Shown here one piece after another: positions 40,860-50,064 of a stretch of DNA of 64,000 nucleotides. The notes beneath the pieces were generated by a model, which was not told the origin of the DNA, made no database searches, and saw only the letters and a program-made list of their open reading frames with translations. The translations under genes and the position numbers were made by a program. Origin of the DNA: Ascoidea rubescens DSM 1968 (Eukaryota > Ascomycota > Saccharomycetes > Ascoideales > Ascoideaceae). Within the stretch, counting starts at the first letter, position 1. Every line of letters starts with the position of its first letter. The stretch covers positions 460,439 through 524,438 of the forward strand of contig NW_017962914.1 of the NCBI RefSeq assembly GCF_001661345.1. The letters are read 5' to 3'.

Positions 40860-41130
40860 TGTTTTTAGAGAACTAAGTTTGAGCGCAGTGCATCAAGAGC
40901 GCAGACCAATTGCAGACCTCGAAAGACAAAATGAGCACATCCGGGAGGCTCACAACATTCGTAAAAATGTATAATGAAAACTGACGTAGAAAATGCGGCC
41001 AGATTCTTTCGTACAGAGCTAGCCATGATCACAGAGTGTCACAGGAGCAGACCAGCGTCAGACAACGAAGGACCCAATGTAGAAATTCGGGAGCCTCATA
41101 CCGATCAAGGGGCTGCTGTTATTCTACTTT
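40860..41130 (-). repeat. Two LTR-tail remnants, 5' end of E7 (minus)
   Basis: Two similar minus-oriented tail blocks lie one after the other, at about 40885-40965 and 41035-41110. Each contains a GCAGACCA...CGAAAGAC/CGAAGGAC-type stretch and a CGGGAGGCTCA or CGGGAGCCTCA end. The doubled tail suggests a local duplication at the element head. Confidence 0.5.
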
Positions 41131-41164
41131 GTGCACTCCTATATGCCTTTTCATCATAATTTAC

Positions 41165-41470
41165 TGTCACGGATTCGCTGCAACAGTGATGTCTACTTTC
41201 GGTTTTTAGGGGTCCGTCATCAGTCTGCTTCCTTGACCTCGTAAGATTCAGCCCACTTTAATATATAAGCGGTTGGCAGCCTTTCCTTCGTACAAATCTT
41301 TTACGTACTATTGTCCCTCAGTTTGAATCATCGATTCCATTGAAGAGTTCTTTGTTATTTATTGCTTCATCTTAATAAAGCTTACGTGTCGTGAGCTTCC
41401 CGGATGATCGCAGCTGTCCCTCGGAGTCCGTCACCATTCTGCTTCCGTCACGTTTTCTGATCTAACTAAG
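41165..41470 (+). repeat. Two LTR-tail remnants, 5' end of E8
   Basis: Plus-oriented tail blocks occur twice, at about 41195-41250 (TTTCGGTTTTTAGGGGTCCG) and 41395-41460 (GTCACCATTCTGCTTCCGTC). They mirror the doubled minus-oriented tails just to the left. A Gag-start-like word (CACGGATTCGCTGCAAC) precedes the first. Confidence 0.5.
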
Positions 41471-44400
41471 ATCCCTATCAAGAATGTTGGCAAACCCGTT
41501 TTTATCGTTATCACTTATATACTTTATATTGATAATATAAAGTAATCGATTTGCTACCGCAGTCATTGAGCCACTATTCAAAGGTCTTTGGCAAAAATCA
41601 GGATAACTAATCGATGCTTCCAACAGTACTGTTAGATCTTCACTCTTGAGCCTCTAAGATCCTCCGAATGGGCGTTGGTTTTCGGCTTAATTCAAAAGCT
41701 GTTATTTCAATTAACGATCTTGATTCAGAAGTAGTTAAGGTTGATTTCGATTCCATTCTCCGTTCGTTGGTTACCTGCGAAATTGTTTTAGCTGTTTTGC
41801 AAGAGGTGTAATACGATCGGTGGTACGGCCCTAAAGGATTAGTTAACTTGTAGTAGCCATATTGTACGACTCGAGTGGATGCAGCTATTACTACAACTCG
41901 CTCAATGATTTCCTCTAAATGGGGAAGTCGATCAACCAATTGGAGAGATTGTACTAAAATGTTTAATGAGTTGCATTGCAATATTTTCAACTATACATAG
42001 CGGATCAAGTTGCCGCTATTGTCCGTGCTTCTTGTGTTTCAGACACCACGTAGGCTAAAATAACTTCTACGCAATTGACCGACCGTCACATTATTACATT
42101 TCCCGATCCAAACCTTTCATCAATAATCAAGGTGATGACGCACTTGCAGGTGCCTCAGCGTCAACAGGTTTGGTCTCTGTTGGTAAAATCTAATTGCCGA
42201 ATCCAAAACCAAAAAGAATGACATGCCATCGTTGTCAAGTAGTAAGAAAGTTAGCTAGTGAGTGTTTCGCACCACCGTCTGTTCCAGCTGAATCATCAGA
42301 TCCAGCCGATGTTTCTGGTGCTGCGGCCGCTCTCGATTCTTTTAATGTTGGGCAGCGATTCATTGCATGATCGTTCAATGTAACTACCAAACTTAGGTTG
42401 AGTTTCATGCGGTTCGATTTTGACTCAGATGCTTCCCTTCACACTTTTCCGAATGTTGATTGGATCATCAACATTAAATTTCATCCAGGAGTTACTGTTG
42501 GTACTTGTGCAAATGATGTTGATGCCGCAAATAATGGTGACCTCATGTTTCTGAAAAATAGATCAATATTGAGCTTTCTTTATGATCCTCATACTGGAAG
42601 TTTAATTTTAACTTCAACTGGTACAAATCAAAGGCCCTGGTTATCATCGAAAATTGATTGAGTTATATTCAATAATGCTATCTCTGTGCTTTCACTGCTG
42701 CTTCTCAATAATATAAATGTCTCGATACGTCATCGGATGTTTGGTTAATCTCTACAAAATGGCATAAACTCCTTGGACATCAAAGGGAGCCTGATTCAAG
42801 AAATATAGACATAATCAAAGCATTGCTGCAGCTGATGACTCATATTGTAAGTCAAGACACAAAGGAAAACCGATCAGACTAATAATCAGTCGTCCACATT
42901 GCAAGTCACCGCAATTCGTGGACTTCTTCTTGTTGTTATTGTTTAACCAATGCCAACTTCTTTAGTTAATGGGGTATGATCTCCTTTCACCATCGATGAT
43001 GATTACTCAAAGAATGTTGTTCTTCCATCAATTGCTACATTATCATTAACTGCTGCCAGATATGTATATTGTACATCATTTGTTCGACGATTAGCAGAAC
43101 AATCAGATAATGTTGTGAACTCCGATAACAAATTTGGATTGAAGATGGTCAAACATATATGTCAATCAAAAGAAATCAAACATGAAATGTTTGTCTCCCT
43201 TGGGTCTCATTCAAAGGGGTCACTGAAGGATAGGACAGAACATCGTTGAGAATACCCAAAATTATCTCAAATTAGGTTGCTGATCCTGATTACATGAGGA
43301 ACAGAGCGGTCACGTGTGATGTAAATATGATGATTTCGATCTGCCCAAACATGGCGTTCAGGTAACCACCCATTTAGAATTATTTGATGCAGATAATTAG
43401 CGGCTAGGTTTTTGAAGATCCTTCAGTGTGACTTCCACGGCATAGCTTCCTGACCCATCCGCAGCCCCAAGTAAGGTGATACAATTTTCTTCCGTTTAGT
43501 GATTCTTACGACGTGCATCAACCGCCCGCAGAAAGCACGATCGTCATATCCGTTTAGATGTTGTCACATCCCTTAGTCGATTTGATGAAATGACATCTTT
43601 GTCAACGATCAACGATTCACCTCCATTGAACCAACTACTTTAACTGCCAAACAAGTTGCGCCAGCTAAAGCGGCTGTTAAAGTAAGGAATCATACTGATG
43701 CGGTCATGACTAAAATAGCGCAACTTCAAATGTCTGAAGCTATACATCAAATACTAATTTTAATTATGAAAATTAATATAATGATGTCAGCCCAGGTGAT
43801 GAAGAGGAAGAAGGAGTCAACAATAATGAATTGCATTAAACGGATTGTCTTGCTGGCATTAGACATAACTATTAAGTTGCTGAAGCTATGACTTAGACGA
43901 TTTTGGACAGCACCAATTTCCTGATGGTCACACCGCAAGTGAAATTGATAAATGCCAATTTGCTCCGCAGAACAACGTTCGTCAGTAATATGGTTAAAAC
44001 ATAAAAAATGAAATTGAATTGTAAACAAACAACTTGAGGGATACCATTAGCGACAGGTTACCCGTAAACCATTTACCTGCTGCACTGATTGTAGCCGCAA
44101 ATGCTAAAGAAAACGTTGCGGACCCAATCAAAATGATTCTACGTCAATCAGGATGGAAGGCAATGCTCCAAACAATAGTTCCTGGTTGTGAAATCCACCT
44201 TTCCGAAAATGACCTGTCGCTGTCCGTTCGTCTAACGAAAGCCGTCTACACTACTTGGTAGAGCTCTCCGCTTGATGCAATAGGCTATTGAACTCCACCC
44301 AGTGCGCTATTAAAAAGGAATCTGTCGGAGTCACTCTTACCGTTGCTGCATGGACGTCAATTAACCGTTGTCAAACATATGAGACCACTGATGTGTTTCG

Positions 44401-45859
44401 TGGAGAGATGAACGTTGAAATGTACCTAAATCGCGTTTTCAATTGCTATAAGCACAAAATCTTTACTAACTTAGGTCATGGCAGCAATGACTGTGGAAAG
44501 TCAAACATTCTTTTTTGTCGTTTGCTCAATAAACTGTTTAACAATGTGCATTTGCCTCTGAATTTAAAATGAGTACCTGAAAATGATACGACTTACATTT
44601 TGAAGAACTGTCAGCACTGCATATCTTGATCAAATCTCGATCACTGCACTACTGCAGACTCATCCAGTGCAATAGACAACCAGCCAAAATGATATCACCG
44701 GCCATTATTCAAACTAAAAAACAACGAAACAATTTTGCCGTCCATCGATCATGATGGCGGGCAAAAATAAAGAAAGTTTCTAGATAATCAAAAATTCTCA
44801 GAAGACACAGATGGTTCAACAACATAAAATGACTATGTGACCCTTCGGAGGGGCACAATTGATGGTAATACTTTTCAAAGTACGGCACAAAACACACCTG
44901 AATGCATTTGATGCTGAAGTGCCATTCCATAACAAATCAGTTGTTGAATCGCCACCTATTACTGCAAACCCATTACGAAATAACTCTAGTACGCAGCAAC
45001 ATAGTCGGACTGCTGTAGCATCATGAAAATTGAGTTGACACTAATTTAGAAAGAAGTACAATATCTAAAATTTATTCTTTTAACTGATTACCGTCCAGCG
45101 GCTACCACAAAATCTTATCTCCATAGTGTGACAGCAATTAGGCTACGGGAGTGGTCGATGGATCTTGAGCAGGCGTGTCTATGATGTTTTTCATCGACTG
45201 TCAGCTGCATGGTCTTTGAAAGCAACGCACTGCTGGCCGACATAACATGTAGAGCAAAATCAACTTCGGTCTCTGGGCACATTAAGATCCGTTGCTATTA
45301 ATAGACGCTTTCACATAGTTCAATTTATAAATCCCAATCCAATGCATAGTCTTATTAAGATTCACCATTTCAATCCGATTTCCATCCATCCAATCACACA
45401 TATTTTGACATTATATTAACTAGGAAATCATCTATGAGAGAGATGCGCAAAACTGCTTTTGCTTTTTCAATACACGATACCAACACCGTTGATAATGAGA
45501 TGCCGGCACAGCTTTTAGCCCTGCAATACTGCTGTATCTCAAACACTAGATTTCGTGACTCACTCGCGGAGCGTCACCGTTTAGTTGAATTCGCTGCAAC
45601 TGATTGTTACGTCCAGTTTAAGTTCAATTGATCACTATTGTTTTCACAGTATATTGAACATGCCTTGAAATTGTTGCGTCAGTATTGTTCGACATTTGGT
45701 TGAATTCCTGCGATTATAATATTTCTACAACGGAAACACTTTTGTTTTTAAAATTAGGTTCATTGTCATTCGTTAAATGGTTGGATAGGTATTAAACGAC
45801 ATTTGCGATTGCATTTGATTTGTTCTTTTATCACTGTTCTAATTGTTTATTTATGTTCA

Positions 45860-46370
45860 GCGTCTGGAGTTATATCGGAAATGTTCATTGTGCCATGAGC
45901 GGATGTTCAGGAGAAGAGGTGTTGGCGAGCACACGAACTAGCCCTGTAACGTTCTTGTGCGCGCAAAGAATAGGAACTGCCCAAGCCACATTGCTTGAAA
46001 AATTATATGAGCCATCTCACTTTAACGGCCATGCCAGTATTTCAACATCACCCATGTTTCTTGCCCCAGGGTGTTTTCTTTTGAAAGGCCGTTAGTAGGA
46101 ATGGATCCCACTGCACTGCGCCCGTGAGCGGAACGCGGGAGACCATGTTTGGCACCCACACCTGCTAACCGCTCGGCCAACGCGAAAGGTCGTTTGCAGG
46201 TTGTCTACAATGTTCGACTACATAGACCTGATTGTCTAAGGTCGGGATACTGGGTTAAGGGGGGCAGTTGTGAGCGTCCGGGATGTCTGCATTCGGTTTT
46301 TCGGTGTCTGTCACCGGTCTGCTCCCGTGACGCTCGGTACAACAATCTTGACATCCAAGGGCTCACAACA
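45860..46370 (+). repeat. LTR remnant, 3' end of E8
   Basis: This is the most legible LTR of the set and was used as reference for the others. It has CATGAGCGGATGTTCAGG near 45896, and CGGCCAACGCGAAAGGTCG at 46173-46191. The tail from 46267 to 46360 includes TCGGTGTCTGTCACCGGTCT at 46299-46318. The full length is about 500 bases. Confidence 0.8.
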
Positions 46371-46460
46371 TCATGGATTCCCTACAACACAACAGACCTG
46401 TAAGAGATGCCGAGTGACCGAGCGTAGACATCGCGGTGGCTCACAACCCCTAACTGCAGA
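46371..46460 (+). mobile_element. Stub of a further Copia element (Gag start)
   Basis: ATGGATTCCCTACAACAC at 46373 matches the Gag start of E6 at 31409, directly after the last LTR. The similarity to Gag fades within a few tens of bases and the host 3' flank follows. This implies that another element once followed E8 and was lost, or that the island was cut at this point. From here to the permease stop codon (46568) nothing else is recognised. Confidence 0.5.
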
Positions 46461-46567
46461 TAAACAAGTAATACCCAGATATATAGAACTCATGTTACTT
46501 ATTAATTAGATAGGATATTAATAAGAGTTAGTTCAAATCAAAATCCCTCCTGAGCTTTCTATTCATC

Positions 46568-49240
46568 TCATATACTGAACGACTGACGGCCAAAATCTTC
46601 TTCCAAATGCATTTCAATGTCATCTACAGCTCCCAAAGCCTCGGAAATGTCTCTATAATACAAATAGCTGTTTCTCGTTCCACCGATAATTTCCCCTGTT
46701 TCAGTGCTTATGATACTGTATGTTCCCGCAAAAGATCCGTCTTTCTTTTGATAAATCATTTTGTTGATTCCAGAATCGAATAATCTTTCTCGAACTCTTT
46801 TGCTCCTAGCCACTCTGCAAAATAATACATAGATGCCTCTTCCGGAGTAGTTTATTACAATGTCCTTGAGAATCTGTGCTGCTGATGAGTCAAGCTCTGT
46901 CATCCCATGCATGTCAAATATCACATATCTTGTCATCGACTGCTTCCGAATCCTGTTTGTTGCCGGATGGATTTTGATTGACCCATACTTCTCCAACCTA
47001 TTTAACCGAATTTTCAAATCTGACGTGTTAGTGAATGTAAGCGGTTCAGGAATCTTGATAATCAAACAACCCTCAATTTCTTCCAAATTCGATGCAATTT
47101 TTCTGTTGCTAGTGATGATAAATTGGAATTCCTCTTTGCTAAGCCCTTCTGGTATTTGCTCGTCTGCATTTGTAAAGTGGTTTGTATTGGGAACTCGCCC
47201 CAAGATCTGAATCCGCGATTTCGAAGAGTGCTTCACCACTCTTAAAACAGAGTACCCACAGCCAACAATGATACCACTTTCGACTGAGTAGAATATCGAT
47301 ATGGACAATGTAATGAAAAATGTAAGTAACTCGTTCCAGCCTTTATCTCTCCAGTGGAACACCAAATGGCCTGGTACTTCCATTAGCAAATTGATCCCCA
47401 CCACCGTTGTTATCACGGACAATATACACATTGGCAAGTAGTGAAAGTACTTTAGCATAAAAAATGTGGTAAGAAGAGTGAAGAAACCCATCACAAACCC
47501 TGAGATGGTTGTGCGAGCTCCTGACAATGCATTGATCTTTGATCGACCATACCCTCCGAACGATGCAAGGGCCGAGAAAAACGACCCAGCAATATTCAAC
47601 ATCCCTAATGCAACAAGCTCTCTGTTGGCTGAAATTGGCAAGTTGTAGATCGACCCGAGCGATTGGGATGCAGTGGTGCTTTCCAAAAACCCCAATATCC
47701 CAATGGTTAATGATGGAAACAATAGTTCGTCATAGTACCTGAGCTTGTCCCTTGAAAACGGATTCTTCATTACAATGTTGCCCTTGCCTTCCTCATTAGT
47801 TACAGCCCCAAGATGTTGTATTTTGTACCTGCCCTTGAAGTCCATCTCATAGGAGAAAATGGTGGTAATAATTACGACCGCTAGTATCTCTGGAAACAAC
47901 GTCAAGATTTTCTGGAACGTCTGAGAAGAGTTCGTAAACCCACCCTTCTTTTTGAATCGACGAATCACCAACACAACCAGTAAGGACACTCCACTCAACA
48001 AAACCGTTGGCCAGTGATAGTTACCAGCTTGCACCTGATGTATAATGAACACAAATTTGTCGTATGGCGAGTCTAATAGAGTCTCTGACTTCAGTGCATC
48101 TAGCTTCAACTCTCCGAAGAGGGAATTGATTATCATAATCATTCCTACTGCACAGATAAACCCATTAAGCAAAGATTTGGACAATACGTTCTCAACATAA
48201 CCGAACCGGAATAGACCAAAAAAAAACAAAAAGAAACCAGCCATCATTGACATGATTACCACAATGTCGATAGGCTGTATTTCCTCGCTGTGATGGAACC
48301 GCATGTAGTCAACTGTCTGCCCCACCACCAATGATATAGCTGCCTCTGGTCCCACAATCATCTGGGGAACCGACCCTAGAATTGCATATATGAACGGAGG
48401 AATAATCAACCCGTATAACCCACATATCGTTGGGGCATGGGCAATTGTATTAGCATAAGATATAGATATGGGGATCTGGAATGATGCCAACGTCAACCCA
48501 GCAATCAAGTCGTGGAAAAACTTATTCATAGAGTAGTCTGGAATCCAAGAGAAACATGGTAAGTAGTACGGTAGTAGCTCTAAAAACGGCAACTTGGTGT
48601 TGATGGTGTAGTAATCATTCAACTCGACTTCATTGTCAGCATTAATACTGTATGTCCCATTATGGTTAGCATTGTTATGGCCGTTTCCCAATGACTCAGC
48701 GTAGTGCAATAGTAGCGGCTGAGACTCATTCACAAAAGATAATTCCGTCACGGTACCCGCACCGCACGTACATTCAGCACCACATAGACAAGGATGATTA
48801 GCATTAATTTTGGAAGTGGATGTGGTGGCAGCATTACCGTTCGCATTTGTAATGAGATTGGTATTAGGAGTGAGATTTAGGTTAGAATTGACATTGAAAT
48901 TTTGAACTTGACTTTGAGCTTGGCCTTGAGCTGAATTGGTTATCAGAAAGTTGCTGATAGATGCTGCTCCATTGTTGAGTGTGGCAGTTGCTATCACATT
49001 AGGCGTGGAGTTGAGAACTGGTGTCTTCATGGAAAGTGATCGTGACATTGAACGAGCCGCAGATATAGGGCGAATGATCTTATCCTTGGGGTCTGATAGC
49101 TCTGCAACGTTTTTCAAGATGGGATTGAAGTTGTGGTTAGTGGACGATTTGGGTCTGTGGAAAAGACTGGGACGTCTCTTGTCGTCTGCAGACTCTTGAG
49201 CAATATAGTCTTGGTCCCTTCTCGACATGGTAGTAAACAC
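46568..49240 (-). CDS. SulP-family anion permease with STAS domain (YPR003C-like)
   Basis: The 890-residue product is a membrane transporter of the SulP/SLC26 family, the group that includes yeast Sul1 and Sul2. Residues about 1-200 are a hydrophilic, Asn/Thr/Ser-rich N-terminus with a short Cys cluster (HPCLCGAECTCGAG, near 150). About 205-640 form the multi-helix transport core, with the family blocks DLIAGLTLASFQIPISISYA (near 237) and GPEAAISLVVGQ (near 297). About 690-860 form the STAS domain, including DMHGMTELDSSAA near 768. By memory the core is closest to the uncharacterised budding-yeast YPR003C/YGR125W branch rather than to the plasma-membrane sulfate importers, so the substrate and membrane are unknown. 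The start is the first ATG; a second Met is at residue 5. It reads leftward and ends about 110 bases from the fossil island, so it is the first host gene at the border. Confidence 0.85.
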   Translation of the reverse strand: MFTTMSRRDQDYIAQESADDKRRPSLFHRPKSSTNHNFNPILKNVAELSDPKDKIIRPISAARSMSRSLSMKTPVLNSTPNVIATATLNNGAASISNFLITNSAQGQAQSQVQNFNVNSNLNLTPNTNLITNANGNAATTSTSKINANHPCLCGAECTCGAGTVTELSFVNESQPLLLHYAESLGNGHNNANHNGTYSINADNEVELNDYYTINTKLPFLELLPYYLPCFSWIPDYSMNKFFHDLIAGLTLASFQIPISISYANTIAHAPTICGLYGLIIPPFIYAILGSVPQMIVGPEAAISLVVGQTVDYMRFHHSEEIQPIDIVVIMSMMAGFFLFFFGLFRFGYVENVLSKSLLNGFICAVGMIMIINSLFGELKLDALKSETLLDSPYDKFVFIIHQVQAGNYHWPTVLLSGVSLLVVLVIRRFKKKGGFTNSSQTFQKILTLFPEILAVVIITTIFSYEMDFKGRYKIQHLGAVTNEEGKGNIVMKNPFSRDKLRYYDELLFPSLTIGILGFLESTTASQSLGSIYNLPISANRELVALGMLNIAGSFFSALASFGGYGRSKINALSGARTTISGFVMGFFTLLTTFFMLKYFHYLPMCILSVITTVVGINLLMEVPGHLVFHWRDKGWNELLTFFITLSISIFYSVESGIIVGCGYSVLRVVKHSSKSRIQILGRVPNTNHFTNADEQIPEGLSKEEFQFIITSNRKIASNLEEIEGCLIIKIPEPLTFTNTSDLKIRLNRLEKYGSIKIHPATNRIRKQSMTRYVIFDMHGMTELDSSAAQILKDIVINYSGRGIYVLFCRVARSKRVRERLFDSGINKMIYQKKDGSFAGTYSIISTETGEIIGGTRNSYLYYRDISEALGAVDDIEMHLEEDFGRQSFSI

Positions 49241-49418
49241 TATGGTATTAAAGTATTATGGAAATAGCGTTTCAGTACCGATTGCAAATATTGTTATAGC
49301 TGAATCTCTAGCTCAAGATTGATCAGGGGCTGGAGATTGGCAAGGGGAAGTAGAGTAGCTCACTGAAGGAGTTGGTTCTCTGGCACAAAATCCATTGAAC
49401 TGCGGTTCTTTCTGTACC

Positions 49419-49425
49419 TTATATA
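49419..49425 (-). promoter_or_regulatory. TATA box of the permease gene
   Basis: TATATAA on the minus strand lies about 180 bases upstream of the permease start, a usual distance for a yeast TATA element. It is a sequence match only. Confidence 0.45.
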
Positions 49426-49505
49426 GCAAAACAAGCCATAGCATTGAAAGCATGGAGCACTGTTGGATAAGCTGATTCAAGTACCGGATTAAGCACCAAC
49501 CGCAA

Positions 49506-49511
49506 CACGTG
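49506..49511. promoter_or_regulatory. CACGTG E-box, possible Cbf1 site
   Basis: A palindromic CACGTG lies about 266 bases upstream of the permease start. In Saccharomyces, Cbf1 binds this core upstream of sulfur-assimilation genes, often with Met31/32 sites, none of which I see here. A six-base match can be chance. Confidence 0.35.
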
Positions 49512-50064
49512 TGCTGCGTCTAATCCGCTGCCGGAAAGCAGATCATCATCCTTTTGGCGCTTAGTGCAGTCTCTGCGTTGACATGCTGGAGCTCTGCGGC
49601 TTTGGCGAAAGTAGCAGGGATCAAAAACGTGACAGCACCCTTAGCTAAACAAGACTCCTGCTCAAGAAAACATAATTTGCTCCAGTTTTAATGCTTTAGT
49701 ATTTAAGTTAAGCACCTGACTCTTACGGCATGATACATGTTAAGCTACGTAGTTTTACACAAACCCGCCCGAATGTGCATTTACAGTACGTGAAAGAATT
49801 ACTAGTCTCAGTTTAATCGGTGGTCTCGTGATAGTATTCCCTGCTAAAACTGACATTGCGCGTGTGTACTTGCCTGATTATGTAACCCTAATCCTACAGA
49901 TCCATAATCTGATACTGGTAGTGAAATTTCGAAAAACACAATAGGAATGAACAATGATACTTTTGATTGTCCTATCAGTGGTGTATTACTTGATTATTTA
50001 TTTCTCTTTGTATTTTGTAGCTAATTGTCTTGATTTTACCAATTAGGTCGGCATTCACTTTCTG

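Larger units (their letters stand above)
36080..41130 (-). mobile_element. Ty1/Copia fossil E7 (minus)
   Basis: This minus-strand element is about 5 kb. Gag is at about 40.86-40.63 kb (a DIAEVALDCIGHTLATS patch, counterpart of the Gag core in E4 and E6). Integrase at 39.37-39.15 kb includes FCHAQKVNQQIPVFYVSDHS directly before GVAEQ, counterpart of the usual PYTPQQNGVAER. The integrase C-terminal and RT region covers about 38.9-38.35 kb. The RT/RNase H connection is at 37.44-37.19 kb and RNase H at 37.19-36.96 kb (EWISVTEAVKEVLLAIYNSK). The 3' LTR is at 36.1-36.56 kb. It is old, with dozens of breaks. Confidence 0.8.
41165..46370 (+). mobile_element. Ty1/Copia fossil E8
   Basis: This plus-strand element is about 5.2 kb. 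The Gag core at 41.64-41.86 kb is read from the DLDSEVVKVDFDSILRSLV patch, counterpart of E6 Gag near 31.6 kb. The zinc-knuckle region is at about 42.22-42.28 kb. Protease and the following spacer at 42.40-42.66 kb form the clearest protease of the island (FDFDSDASLHTFPNVDW). The integrase/RT linker is at about 43.6-43.9 kb and the RT N-terminus at about 44.1-44.2 kb (QSGWKAMLQ). The 3' LTR is at 45.86-46.37 kb. It is old, with dozens of breaks. Confidence 0.8.
1..46460. repeat. Gene-free island of layered Copia-type retrotransposon fossils
   Basis: No host gene can be supported across this stretch. Translated pieces on both strands repeatedly show Ty1/Copia Pol and Gag signatures in the order Gag, zinc knuckle, protease, integrase, reverse transcriptase, RNase H, and related LTR remnants recur every 4 to 7 kb. 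By eye the base composition is less AT-rich than the host spacers to the right. All copies are heavily decayed, so the island is old. Its density and mixed orientations are unlike the gene-packed right half. Boundaries of the individual elements listed below are estimates to within about 50 to 300 bases. The left edge continues beyond the window; the right edge lies about 100 bases before the stop codon of the permease gene. Confidence 0.9.
49241..50064. other. Intergenic: permease promoter and methyltransferase 3' end
   Basis: No gene is seen in these 824 bases. The half next to the permease is relatively GC-rich and holds a likely TATA box and an E-box, listed separately. The half next to the methyltransferase stop codon is AT-rich, as expected of a yeast 3' flank. 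Confidence 0.6.

Noticed and set aside
1-46460. CRISPR-like or prokaryotic mobile systems in the repeat island
   Set aside because: Repeats are dispersed LTR relics of about 500 bases, not short regularly spaced repeats, and the coding traces are eukaryotic Copia Gag-Pol.
1-46460. RIP-type (C to T) mutation as cause of decay
   Set aside because: By eye the differences between copies include many transversions and length changes, and RIP is not expected in budding yeasts. A dinucleotide-index computation would settle it.
46860-47210. 116-codon frame on the plus strand
   Set aside because: It is antisense to the STAS domain of the permease.
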